DNA of 46,622 nucleotides, taken from NCBI GenBank assembly GCA_027338645.1, contig DAHWSH010000022.1, forward strand, positions 1-46,622, read 5' to 3'. The stretch comes from JAJZIH01 sp021785265. Lineage in GTDB: Bacteria > Pseudomonadota > Gammaproteobacteria > JAKAQQ01. Below the pieces are notes generated by a model, which was given only the letters and a program-made list of their open reading frames with translations, was not told the DNA's origin and did not search any database. A program made the position numbers and the translations under genes. The first letter of the stretch is position 1, and each line of letters begins with the position of its first letter. Shown piece after piece: positions 1 to 7,185 of this stretch.

Positions 1-66
1 CCGCGCCAGCTTCGTCAGCACGTTTCGCTCATCAGCACTCAGCACTATCGCGGTTGCAATTCGCAT
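1..66 (-). CDS. IS630-type transposase, N-terminus only (runs off the window)
   Basis: Reading the minus strand from ATG at 66 gives 22 codons beginning MRIATAIVLSADERNVLTKL and continuing past base 1. This resembles the typical N-terminus of IS630-family transposases, in which a short beta-like start and the words L-S-x-x-E/D-R are followed by an HTH domain. Only the first residues are visible, so family assignment rests on a short stretch from memory. It is the outermost of several transposase pieces at this end of the window. Whether the gene is intact cannot be seen. Confidence 0.5.
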   Translation of the reverse strand, partial: MRIATAIVLSADERNVLTKLAR

Positions 67-138
67 CGTCGGCCTCGAATGGACGTATTCTCCATTGAGA
101 CCGTCAACGGTACACTTAGTTCCATTACTTACGAAGCA

Positions 139-1431
139 CTAAACTAGAGCGTTTTGGCACGGGAGGTCAGACCTGGTCTTACGCGACGGTTGAGCGCGCG
201 CATCATGTCGGGGTGGCCCGGGGCGGTGCCGGCCGGTCGTGGAGCGGGTGTGTGCACGATGAATGAGCCGGTGCTGCAGGCGGGTGATGTCACGTTTGAG
301 CTGTGCCGGGTTGAGCTGCGCATACTGGGCGTCGAGCCGCAGGCGCTGCGTCTTGGACAGGCCCGGTAGGGTCAGCAACCGCCGATACGGGGTCTTTGGC
401 GCATCGTAGGTCTTCTTCACCGTGGCGCCGTGGCGTTCTTTCTGGATGAGCTTCATGACCGGCTGGAAGAAGTTCGTGTACAGGCGCAGGTGCCGGTAGA
501 GTTCGTTCAGGCACATGAGATCACCCGCGCCTTCGTAGCGGGCATACCCCACTGAGCGGCGCACCACGGAATAGTTCTTCTGCTCGATGAAGCAGCCGTC
601 GTTCTTGCGGTAGGCCCGAGCGCGGGTGAAGGTGAGGTGCTCCTGCTGGCAGTAGTCCAGCAGGGGATGATTGATGAATTCGCTCCCGTTGTCCGAATCG
701 ATCCCCAGCAGCGCACAGGGTAGGCGCGATCGGATATCCTTCAAGGCCTCAAACACCCAGACCTGGGCCTTGTTGAGCACGGCCTGCGTCTCGGTCCAGC
801 CGCTCGCCACGTCGGTCGCATCGAGGGTCTGGCAGAAATCGCCCCCGGCAACCCCGCCGTCGTGGCCGACGAGGTCGATCTCGAGGAATCCGGGTCGGGC
901 GTTGTCCCACTCGGTGAACGTGCGAATCGGGATCGGGTGCCTGAGGAGCGTGCCGGGCTTGGTGCCGGATCGTCCCCGAACTTCCATCTTGGCCCGATCG
1001 GGGGCGAGCAGCCGGTCGATGGTGGCAGCACTGACCGCCAAAAGCTTACGCCGCACCGGGACACTTAACCGGATCTCTCGGTGGCGCTCCAGGGCCTCGA
1101 TCGCCTCCGGCAGAATCGCCTTGAGCCGCTTGCCGCACAGGCAGTCCAGGATCATCCAAAGGGATCGGAGCGCCTTGACCACGGCGGCGTCATAGACGGG
1201 CCTGCGGCCACGCCGCGCCTTCAGTCCCACGTCGGCAATAAGCCGCACCCGCCCGACGCGCCGAAGTATCCTGCCGTGGGCGCGCAGCAGACGCACCACA
1301 TACCATCGGTGATAGCCGGTTAGTGCCACAAGCTCATCGAGCCACTGCCCTTTGCGCTTCTTGCCGGCCTTGCGGTAGCCCGCGGCCGCGGCCCGGATCA
1401 CTGCCCTGCGCTCGCTCATCGTCAACCTCAT
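139..1431 (-). mobile_element. DDE (rve-type) transposase of an insertion sequence
   Basis: A 430-residue integrase-core transposase that would cut and join the ends of its own element. The N-terminal ~60 residues form an HTH-like region (LTGYHRWYVVRLLRAHGR). The catalytic core shows the expected acidic residues: Asp in FLEIDLVGHDGG, Asp in LLGIDSDNGSEF, and Glu in KNDGCFIEQKNY. The frame is open throughout, so it may be active, although the last ~40 residues are Arg/His/Pro-rich and look less conserved. It probably belongs to an IS481/ISNCY-like group; I could not settle the family. Two copies of a 13-bp word lie just upstream at 1466 and 1502 and may be subterminal binding sites. I could not define terminal inverted repeats or a target duplication. 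Confidence 0.85.
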
Positions 1432-1465
1432 TGCGAACCCCCCCGGATTACACCCACGGGGGAAC

Positions 1466-1514
1466 TTCGCTTACCTTTCCGTTATGAGGCAACGAAGCGG
1501 TTTCGCTTACCTTT
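1466..1514. repeat. Two direct 13-bp repeats upstream of the transposase
   Basis: TTCGCTTACCTTT occurs at 1466-1478 and again at 1502-1514, a period of 36 bp, which is between three and four helical turns. The position, between the transposase start and the likely right end of the element, fits transposase binding sites at an IS end. That role is inferred. Confidence 0.5.
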
Positions 1515-1647
1515 TCAATGAGTCAATTCGCTGATTTGACAACACCCTGAAAATGGATTATGCTTTTACCCGTTGACTAGCGCCGATTTGATTCTCAGCT
1601 TGCGGGCGCTTAATAAATGCTGCTAAAGCGGTTGTTCCACCGTGGGA

Positions 1648-1680
1648 CCTGCTCTGGCAAAAGCTGAGCGGGTTTTTTTT
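1648..1680 (+). terminator. Intrinsic terminator
   Basis: CCTGCTC at 1648-1654 can pair with GAGCGGG at 1666-1672 (one G-T pair), separated by an 11-nt loop and followed at once by eight T residues (1673-1680). No intact plus-strand gene lies upstream inside the window. It may therefore have served a gene displaced by the insertion sequence, or it may insulate the gene at 1777 from read-through. Confidence 0.6.
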
Positions 1681-1776
1681 TGCCCGACGCGTCTGGTTCC
1701 AGATCGGGATCACACGCCAAGGCCTGTGACGGGGCTTCCGATCAACCACGATCCGCCCCCGGTGGAGGATCTTGCA

Positions 1777-2832
1777 ATGCAAAAGTCTGAACGGTTTTCG
1801 TCCGACTGGTCTGCTTTCTGTTCCCATCATGGCGGCTTCCCGCGCTGGGTCGATTTCAAAACACTCGAGAGTGGTGAGGAGATCCTCAAGACCCTCAAGG
1901 AAAACTCCGACTGGCCCCATTCCGTCCGACGTCTCCTGGTTAGCCGACTGCTCGAGAAAGGCAGCCCATACGAGTGGGTCCAGGCGGCGACCCATGACCC
2001 TGAAGTGGCTTACCCGGCCTTGCTACCCGCCATCCTGAAACAGGGTTCAAGTGGGGACTGGCTGAATCTTTCCATGTGGGGCAATCCGCCCCCTCTCGAT
2101 TATCACCGCTTTGCGGAACGTTTCGCAGCCCAGGGTGAGGTGGAAGATCTTCTGACTTTCGTTTACGGCTGTCAACAAAGTGAAATCCCGCTGACTGACG
2201 TGGAGCAGGAGATGCTCCGGAACCGTGCCGGTCAACTTGGTGGAAGCCGTGGACTTGCGCGTTACGACCTCATACGCGAAGGAATCTTCTGGCCGTTCCA
2301 GGCACACGGACGCGTCGGGTTTCCTGGAGCGCTTATGCCCTGGTCAGATCGACTGGATCAATTGCAGGAGACGGAGTTCGCGAAGCGGCTGGACTACCTC
2401 GGATTCGAGCCTGCCATCGGGATCACAGGACTTCTGGCTGCCCTGGATCGACGTCTGAGCCTTGAGAGCGACGCCGAACGGGCCCGTGCACTGGGCATTC
2501 CGAAAAGACGTCTTCGTGCGTGGATACGAGGGTTACGAGAACCGGATAACCGGGAGCTCTTGCACATCGGGCAACTTTTAGGTGTTCACGATTCATCCAT
2601 GGCCACTCTCCTCAAGGCCATCCAGCACCGTTACGGCTGGCATTCCTGGCACCCTCTGGCCCGGGCACTCTCAGTCTCGCCCCGAACCATCGAAAGATGG
2701 GCCCGTGGTCGGGCCAAACCGCCTGCCAAACTCATTCCCGCACTACTTTTTATCGCGGAATCAAATCGGGTCACCTTTTTGTTTATCAAGAAGTGGACGG
2801 AACATCGCCCGGAGTATCGTGAGCAAGATTGA
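1777..2832 (+). CDS. Unrecognised 351-residue protein with two similar C-terminal helix-turn-helix segments
   Basis: The start at 1777 is chosen because GTGGAGG (about 1760-1766) precedes this ATG at normal spacing. The open frame further upstream crosses a terminator. The N-terminal ~225 residues are soluble, rich in Trp and aromatic residues, and unlike any family I can name. The C-terminal ~115 residues hold two helix-turn-helix-like units about 58 residues apart, RARALGIPKRRLRAWIRG and LARALSVSPRTIERWARG. They share the pattern R-A-L-x-[IV]-x-x-R-x-[LI]-x-x-W-x-R-G. This suggests an internally duplicated DNA-binding module, perhaps a regulator or an accessory-element protein. No catalytic motif was seen. 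It stands alone between transposase debris on both sides, consistent with acquired DNA. Function unknown. Confidence 0.75.
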   Translation: MQKSERFSSDWSAFCSHHGGFPRWVDFKTLESGEEILKTLKENSDWPHSVRRLLVSRLLEKGSPYEWVQAATHDPEVAYPALLPAILKQGSSGDWLNLSMWGNPPPLDYHRFAERFAAQGEVEDLLTFVYGCQQSEIPLTDVEQEMLRNRAGQLGGSRGLARYDLIREGIFWPFQAHGRVGFPGALMPWSDRLDQLQETEFAKRLDYLGFEPAIGITGLLAALDRRLSLESDAERARALGIPKRRLRAWIRGLREPDNRELLHIGQLLGVHDSSMATLLKAIQHRYGWHSWHPLARALSVSPRTIERWARGRAKPPAKLIPALLFIAESNRVTFLFIKKWTEHRPEYREQD

Positions 2833-2891
2833 TCACCACATCAGCCGGGCCCAGACCCGTTTTTATCATTTGTCGACCAGAGGTAAAAAAC

Positions 2892-3020
2892 ATGGAGGAA
2901 GGCCGGGTTTGGCGCGGGCCTCGAGCGAAGCATGGAAAATGTCTTTGGGACCCGGAGTGGATGGTATTGGTGGTGGAGGCGCCCCCCGAATCAAAACTCG
3001 CTATCTCAACGCATGAGTAA
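2892..3020 (+). CDS. Possible 42-residue small protein
   Basis: ATG at 2892 is preceded by AGAGG (2879-2883) at an 8-nt spacing, which is a good ribosome site. The frame reads MEEGRVWRGPRAKHGKCLW and stops at 3020. I do not recognise it. It begins 60 bp after the end of the double-HTH gene and could be a real small gene or chance in transposon debris. Confidence 0.25.
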   Translation: MEEGRVWRGPRAKHGKCLWDPEWMVLVVEAPPESKLAISTHE

Positions 3021-3174
3021 CGCATAGGGCCAAAGAGGAACGATTGGGGCCATTGTCCACTTGCAACACATTGGGCCAGCCCCGTCCCGCTTGGCTCTTC
3101 GGCGGAATAGCGCGTTCATACGTCCACCCGCCAACGACCAGCCGCCATGACGCTTCCCGTCCCCGACAACCGCC

Positions 3175-3372
3175 GCCAAGGGAAACCCGTACCACCATGC
3201 CTTCGTGGAGAGCTTCATGAAGACGCTGAAGCAGGAAGAGGGGTATCTCGCGAACGACGAGACGGATGTCGATGTCCTGGAAAACTTGCCCAGCTTCATC
3301 GAGGAAGTGTATTACGAGAAACGCGTACACTCGGGGATCGACTATCTGGCCCCGAGTGAATTGGAGGAATAA
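3175..3372 (+). pseudogene. IS3-family transposase (OrfB), C-terminal remnant
   Basis: The plus strand from about 3175 reads GNPYHHAFVESFMKTLKQEE, then YYEKRVHSGIDYLAPSE, and ends with a stop at 3370-3372. This is the characteristic tail of IS3/IS150-group OrfB integrases, including the region around the last catalytic Glu (AFVESF). Only about 65 residues remain. The first two acidic residues and the upstream OrfA are missing, so it is dead. Its 3' end lies close to the broken end of the gene that finishes at 3426 on the other strand, which suggests that transposon activity removed that gene's 3' half. Confidence 0.8.
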
Positions 3373-3425
3373 ATCCGAATCGATCCATCAACAGCCAACC
3401 GGTCCGTGCTTGAACTATGATCGGC

Positions 3426-3881
3426 TTACGCTATCCAATTTACCGCCCGCACTCCATGAGTTTCTCTATCGGCGTCAGGACGCGGTACATCTTGCGGCCA
3501 AGTGGTGTGAACAGAGCTTTGCTCTTCGATGGTCGATCGAGCGGAATTTGAACGAGACCCGTAATCCATCTCGAAAGAAGCAGGCTCGTCATCTGCGCGC
3601 AGTATGTCTTCAAGGGCCCCACCAGTGATGCCGACCAGAATGATCGCTGGAGAGTACGTCTCGATAGATCTCCACCCATTGAAGCCGAGCAGCCAGAGTG
3701 CCTCGAGTGTCTTGTGGTCAAACTGGATGCGACCCTTGCTGGCGCTGATGTTCACACCTCGAGCGTCTTCGACTACGCAGACCTTGGGTGCATAGCGATC
3801 CCATAGGTCCTCAATTTCTTGTTTACGCTCAGGCGTGGCGCCTTGCAGCAGAGCCTTAACAGTGATGCCTGCTTCAACCAT
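3426..3881 (-). pseudogene. Truncated third gene of the AbiE operon, possibly the N-terminal half of a Lit/U49-like peptidase
   Basis: I place the start at ATG 3881, where ATGGTTGA overlaps the abiEii stop by 8 nt, a classic translational-coupling arrangement. The reading covers 151 residues (MVEAGITVKALLQGATPERK... FDHKTLEALWLLGFNGWRSI... WPQDVPRPDADRE) and then ends abruptly. From memory this resembles the N-terminal half of ~330-residue proteins found after abiE genes, whose C-terminal half carries an HExxH metallopeptidase motif similar to phage-exclusion Lit/U49 proteins. No such motif is present here. The break falls next to an IS3 remnant. The family assignment is tentative; the truncation is inferred from the missing half. 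Confidence 0.5.
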
Positions 3882-4890
3882 TGCCGCACCCATTGATTGC
3901 TGCTTCCAGCGCACGCAGACGATCGACGATGGCATCGAAGGCGGGTGGCTCGCCGATGAACATGCCGGCACCGATCATGCGCTGGAAGTCATCGCGCAGC
4001 GTGACCAGTGCGGCATTTTCCGGAATGAGCCTGAGCTGCCCGGCCAGGCATGCGTCGTAATTGGCGTACCTCGCGTTGTAGAAGATCTTCTTGTGTTTGA
4101 CGACGTCTGCAAGCAGACCGCGATCGGCCACAGCGGCTTTCCCATGGACAAGATCGGCCAGCATGGCCAGGTCGTACCAATGGCGTGATAGACGTTCGGC
4201 GCCTGTGCGGAACTCTTTGTGCTGACATGCGACGTGTATCAACGTCGCTTTCTCCCAGAAGGTACGTGCCGGGGACAGCACGCTTACCGTCGGCTGCGGG
4301 AATTCGAGTTCAGCGACATGTTCCGCAATGTCGGGCCGCACCACATGCTCCTCGTTCGGCTCGGTGATGTTACGGCCACCGAACTCGATCAGGACGCTGT
4401 TGCCCACGTAATCCCCTGGCACCTCCAGTACCGTCGGGTAGTGCACCCGTAACTGCTCGCCGTCTTCGTTGACTTCAAGCCGAAATGCGTCAGCATCGAA
4501 CTCGGCGGCGAGCATCCTCTGGAAGTGCGGTGCCACATCACTATGAACATGATCGCGCACGGAAGACTTGAGATCCTCGCTGAATTTCTTCAGACGGTTG
4601 CGTGGGACGCCTTCAGCGAACGGATCGAAGGAACCGTCCAAGCCACGGTAGTCGAGCGTAATGTCCACATCCTCGGAGAAGCGCGCAATTGCTCCGAATA
4701 CCTTAGAGAGTGATGTGCCGCCCTTGAAGGCCATTGGCAGTCGGTCGGGCATGGTGAACAGGGCCTGCAGCACCCAGCAGACCCAGACATCCTTTTCCAG
4801 TACCATGGGCGAGCGGGCAAGCTGCGGAGCCAATGCGCGGTAGATTTGGGACTGCTCTTGAGCTTTCAGGTGCAAGAAGGACTCAGGCAT
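3874..4890 (-). CDS. abiEii: AbiEii-type nucleotidyltransferase toxin
   Basis: A 338-residue cytoplasmic protein of the AbiEii/AbiGii (DUF1814-type) nucleotidyltransferase family, the toxin of type IV-style AbiE systems that halt growth, often during phage infection. The nucleotidyltransferase motifs are visible: KGGTSLSK (residues 56-63), FSEDVDI (71-77), FWEKATLIH (211-219) and RLSRHWYDL (233-241). The length is normal and the frame intact. It overlaps the stop of the antitoxin gene by 8 nt (ATGCCTGA, 4883-4890) and is followed by a further 8-nt overlap with a truncated third gene. Expression is probably coupled to the antitoxin from the promoter near 5511-5539. Confidence 0.9.
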   Translation of the reverse strand: MPESFLHLKAQEQSQIYRALAPQLARSPMVLEKDVWVCWVLQALFTMPDRLPMAFKGGTSLSKVFGAIARFSEDVDITLDYRGLDGSFDPFAEGVPRNRLKKFSEDLKSSVRDHVHSDVAPHFQRMLAAEFDADAFRLEVNEDGEQLRVHYPTVLEVPGDYVGNSVLIEFGGRNITEPNEEHVVRPDIAEHVAELEFPQPTVSVLSPARTFWEKATLIHVACQHKEFRTGAERLSRHWYDLAMLADLVHGKAAVADRGLLADVVKHKKIFYNARYANYDACLAGQLRLIPENAALVTLRDDFQRMIGAGMFIGEPPAFDAIVDRLRALEAAINGCGNG

Positions 4891-5503
4891 GAACGGCCGT
4901 CCGCTCGCTCCGGAAGATGACGTCGCTCATCCACGCGGGCATTGAGCTGGTGGCTGACTTCAACACCTCGAACTCGCTCGATCCCAGCTTGCGCCGAATC
5001 TTCTCGACGAGAGCCGGCTTTACTTCCGTCTTGCCGAGGTACCACATCGCCGAAAGCGCGAGTCCGGCGGGTCGACCCGCTAGGGCCAGCTTGCGCTGAC
5101 AGACGTGCTGCAGACGGATCTCCATCTTCCCCACGCGGATGCGCTTCGACGGACCGGATGTCACGAATACCGGCTGGGTCGGAACCTGCGTGGTCAGCTC
5201 GAGCCGACGCGCCGCTTCGGCACCGTGAACCTGGACGACGGCGCCGGTGGTCTTGGCGACGATCTCGGCCACCTTCAGCGGCGAGGGGCTAACCTTGCCG
5301 ACGAAACGGCTGACCTCGGGACGCACAAAGACACCGCGCGTCACGCGCTCGATCGACCATGCCTTGACGAGGCGGGAGAGTGTCTGATCGACGGACGCAC
5401 GCGTGCCACACTCCAGGAATGCCGTCGGGGTGAAAGGCTCCCCGATCGGCATCGCCTCGATGCGCTGGCGAATCAGCTCGGCAGTCTTGGTCGTCGTATT
5501 CAT
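4883..5503 (-). CDS. abiEi: AbiEi-type antitoxin and transcriptional regulator
   Basis: A 206-residue protein of the AbiEi antitoxin family (DUF6088-like). An N-terminal winged-helix region (about residues 1-65, including VDQTLSRLVKAWSIERVTRG) should bind the operon's own promoter, and the C-terminal part neutralises the toxin. The order antitoxin-toxin and the 8-nt overlap with abiEii are standard for this system. ATG 5503 lies only 7 nt from a good -10 box, so the mRNA is probably leaderless. No internal stop or frameshift is present, so the pair looks functional although its third gene is cut short. Confidence 0.88.
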   Translation of the reverse strand: MNTTTKTAELIRQRIEAMPIGEPFTPTAFLECGTRASVDQTLSRLVKAWSIERVTRGVFVRPEVSRFVGKVSPSPLKVAEIVAKTTGAVVQVHGAEAARRLELTTQVPTQPVFVTSGPSKRIRVGKMEIRLQHVCQRKLALAGRPAGLALSAMWYLGKTEVKPALVEKIRRKLGSSEFEVLKSATSSMPAWMSDVIFRSERTAVHA

Positions 5504-5816
5504 GTATGAAAATATATGCTAGTTTCTGACAAATTGCAAGTGCGATGACTCGCAGGGAGGGTGCTCGTGTTCCCCTTGCTATCCGATGCTGCAATCCAAC
5601 CGCTTGATTCGTCCGCGCATAACAATTTGATTTGTATTGAATTGACTTGTGGCCGTTGCGGACTGCGGGCCAGTTTCAGGGGGCGAGGCCGGAGCGAGGA
5701 ATGGCCAGGAGAGGGTGGACTGTGGCCCGGAACGGGCCGAGCGGCTGACCGGTGCAGTCCGGCAGGCTTCTGCAGGAACCCCCAAGAACACGCGGGAACC
5801 GGCGCGATCAGGCAAG
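5504..5816. other. Non-coding stretch between abiEi and the displaced tRNA-Lys terminator
   Basis: This interval contains the abiE promoter at its left edge. The rest is GC-rich sequence with many CGG and GGCC words and no reading frame I can support on either strand. No tRNA or clear hairpin was seen apart from the terminator at its right border. Confidence 0.5.
5511..5539 (-). promoter_or_regulatory. Promoter of the abiE operon, likely leaderless
   Basis: On the minus strand TTGCAA (5539-5534) is separated by 17 nt from TATATT (5516-5511). The abiEi ATG begins 7 nt beyond the -10 box, so transcription should start at or next to the start codon. There is no room for a Shine-Dalgarno sequence. 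AbiEi family members repress by binding repeats here, but I could not identify a convincing operator. Confidence 0.6.
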
Positions 5817-5843
5817 AAAAAACCCCAACCGAGAACGGTTGGG
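5817..5843 (-). terminator. Intrinsic terminator, originally of tRNA-Lys
   Basis: CCCAACCG (5824-5831) pairs perfectly with CGGTTGGG (5836-5843) around a 4-nt loop. On the minus strand the hairpin is followed by a run of T residues (AAAAAA at 5817-5822 on the plus strand). It lies about 10 nt beyond the 3' end of the tRNA-Lys fragment at 5854-5899, exactly where a tRNA terminator belongs. This suggests that it terminated tRNA-Lys before the island inserted. Confidence 0.75.
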
Positions 5844-5853
5844 CTTTCATTAT

Positions 5854-5899
5854 TGGTGAGCCGTGCAGGAGTCGAACCTGCGACCAATGGATTAAAAGT
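5854..5899 (-). repeat. Displaced 3' part of tRNA-Lys (attachment-site repeat of the island)
   Basis: These 46 bases match the 3' part of the intact tRNA-Lys at 9276-9321, from the anticodon loop through the T arm to the encoded CCA, with one mismatch (A at 5859 instead of G). The match stops just 5' of the anticodon. Both copies are in the same orientation, as expected for attL and attR of an element integrated by a tyrosine recombinase into a tRNA 3' end. The mismatch falls in the acceptor stem and is harmless because this copy is not a gene. Confidence 0.85.
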
Positions 5900-6551
5900 G
5901 GCGTCCGAACGTTTTCTGGGGGAAGGGATTTTCACGTTTTCCTGATGTAACAAGCGTTTGAGATCGCGCTGGGTTTTCCATCATCCGCCTGATTTGCCTT
6001 CGCACTATGGCAAGGGTATGGCATAAAACCCGTGTCACTCCATCGTTTTATCGTGTTTAGGGAAGTGTAGCACTCCAGTACGATCAGCTCAGGTTCCGGG
6101 GGCGATCCACATTGAAGTGGTCCCTACACTGCAGGCGGAGCAAAAAGGCCTCGAGAAGGAGCCCAGTCGTACGATCGAGGAGGAGCGGGCGCAAGCTCGG
6201 GCGGTGGCGGGACTACCGGCGGGAGCCGGAGTCATCCCCCGTCCGATCCGTGGAACCGTCGGGGCCCTCGGGGTCGACGCGGGAGCGGAACAGGCCGGAA
6301 CCCGACCGGTAGAATCCGCGGCCAGGGACGTGGCAGAGAATCTCAACACGGTCCATTTCGCTGTACGGCTTCATGGCCGTGTTCATGCTCATCGGGCTCG
6401 TCCTCGGCAAGGTCCCCCGGCGTGCGTATCTGCTGTGACCCCTGACCACCTTTGTTACCCTCGTCGTCGTAGGACCCGCATCGGCGGGGTCGGCGACACA
6501 CCCGGCTGGCCGCCGTGCGCGGGTGTCCGATGGCGAGGCTGCCCAGCGTGA
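5900..6551. other. Decayed stretch without a supportable gene
   Basis: About 650 bases inside the tRNA-Lys island. Both strands have open but low-complexity, Arg/Ala/Gly-rich frames typical of GC-rich non-coding DNA. One plus-strand reading, interrupted by TAG at 6310-6312, ends with a hydrophobic segment (SISLYGFMAVFMLIGLVLGK) and stops at about 6436; it could be the tail of a lost membrane protein. A 22-bp island repeat lies at 6004-6025. Nothing else is recognisable. Confidence 0.4.
6004..6025 (+). repeat. 22-bp island repeat, left copy
   Basis: Identical to 9199-9220 in the same orientation. Each copy itself contains two ATGGCA words separated by 5 nt (ATGGCAAGGGTATGGCA core). Both copies lie inside the tRNA-Lys island, about 105 bp and 55 bp from the att repeats. 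The arrangement resembles integrase arm-type binding sites; that role is inferred. Confidence 0.7.
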
Positions 6552-6560
6552 GACACGCCA

Positions 6561-6719
6561 GTGATCCGCGAGCGTTTTTCGGTCTCGAGGATCTCGACCT
6601 CGGTGTGGAGGCTGCTCGGGGGACTGGGCTGGAGCATGCAAAGGGCCACCGGCCAGGCGCGGGAGCGCAACGAGCGGGTGATCCGCACCTGGCAGGGCAA
6701 GCGGTGGCCAGAGTTAAAA
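6561..6719 (+). pseudogene. IS630-family (winged-helix) transposase remnant
   Basis: The frame reads VIRERFSVSRISTSVWRLL, then GWSMQRATGQARERNERVI and TWQGKRWPELKN. This matches the stretch linking the winged helix to the catalytic domain in IS630-type transposases, where x-R-F-G-V-x-x-x-x-x-V-W-R-L-L-x-x-L-G-W-S is typical. Only about 55 residues remain; the DDE domain is absent and a stop lies upstream at 6549. It is a degraded insertion within the island, just 5' of the restriction operon promoter. Confidence 0.7.
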
Positions 6720-6846
6720 AATCGCCGTGCGACAGGTGTTAACGGCCAATTAAACTGCCCCCCTTGCGGCCAATAAAATTGGGTATCTGGAAGGTACTGT
6801 TGAACCGCCTGTTCGGCATGCCCGTAGATTCGTTTAAAAACTGGAA

Positions 6847-6875
6847 TTGACCGTTGAGGCCCGCACGGGTATGCT
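6847..6875 (+). promoter_or_regulatory. Promoter of the residual hsdM operon
   Basis: TTGACC (6847-6852), a 17-nt spacer and TATGCT (6870-6875) form a good sigma-70 promoter. The predicted transcript starts near 6882 and gives a short leader with AATGGAG (6891-6897) ahead of the GTG at 6904. This supports 6904 as the true start; the longer open frame would begin inside the -35 box. Confidence 0.65.
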
Positions 6876-6903
6876 CGTTCCAAAAAATGGAATGGAGCAT
6901 TGT

Positions 6904-7185
6904 GTGAACCAACAGGCTCTTTCATCCCTCATCTGGTCCGTCGCCGACTTGCTACGTGGCGATTTCAAGCCCCATGAATACGGCCGCGTTATCCTGCCCT
7001 TTACCGTCTTATGCCGGCTGGACTGCGTGTTGGCGCCCACCAAGGCGGCGGTGCTGGCCGAATACCGTGAAAAGAAGGACGCTGGCATCGCCTACGAGCC
7101 CGCGCGCCTGCTGGAGGAGATCGATGCCGACCTGCAAGCCTGCCTGGCCGACAACCAGCGCATGATCGGGGAGATGTCAGCGTGA
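6904..7185 (+). pseudogene. hsdM: hsdM, type I DNA methyltransferase subunit with its middle deleted
   Basis: The first ~60 residues, NQQALSSLIWSVADLLRGDF to AEYREKKDAGI, are the N-terminal helical domain of type I HsdM subunits (normally ~500 residues). The next ~30 residues (ARLLEEIDADLQACLADNQR) look like the helical C-terminal tail of the same kind of protein. The product is only 93 residues and lacks the SAM-binding and NPPF/Y catalytic motifs, so it cannot methylate DNA. The join is in frame and keeps the 4-nt GTGA overlap with the next gene. Translation of the downstream genes is therefore preserved, which suggests that the deletion left the operon usable. Start GTG with AATGGAG at good spacing. 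Confidence 0.75.

Noticed and set aside
3440..3721. Second minus-strand frame ending TPIEKLMECGR, suggesting a frameshift in the third abiE gene
   Set aside because: The original frame continues with WPQDVPRPDADRE, which fits the remembered family better. The simpler reading is a truncated gene without a frameshift, although an alignment would settle it.
5649..5945. Plus-strand open frame containing RAGVEPATNGLK
   Set aside because: This is the translation of the antisense strand of the tRNA-Lys 3' fragment, a well-known false protein word. The same occurs at 9086-9340 over the intact tRNA.
6117..6551. 144-codon plus-strand frame in the tRNA-Lys island
   Set aside because: Low-complexity Ala/Arg/Gly/Pro composition, no ribosome site, and overlapping equally open frames on the other strand.
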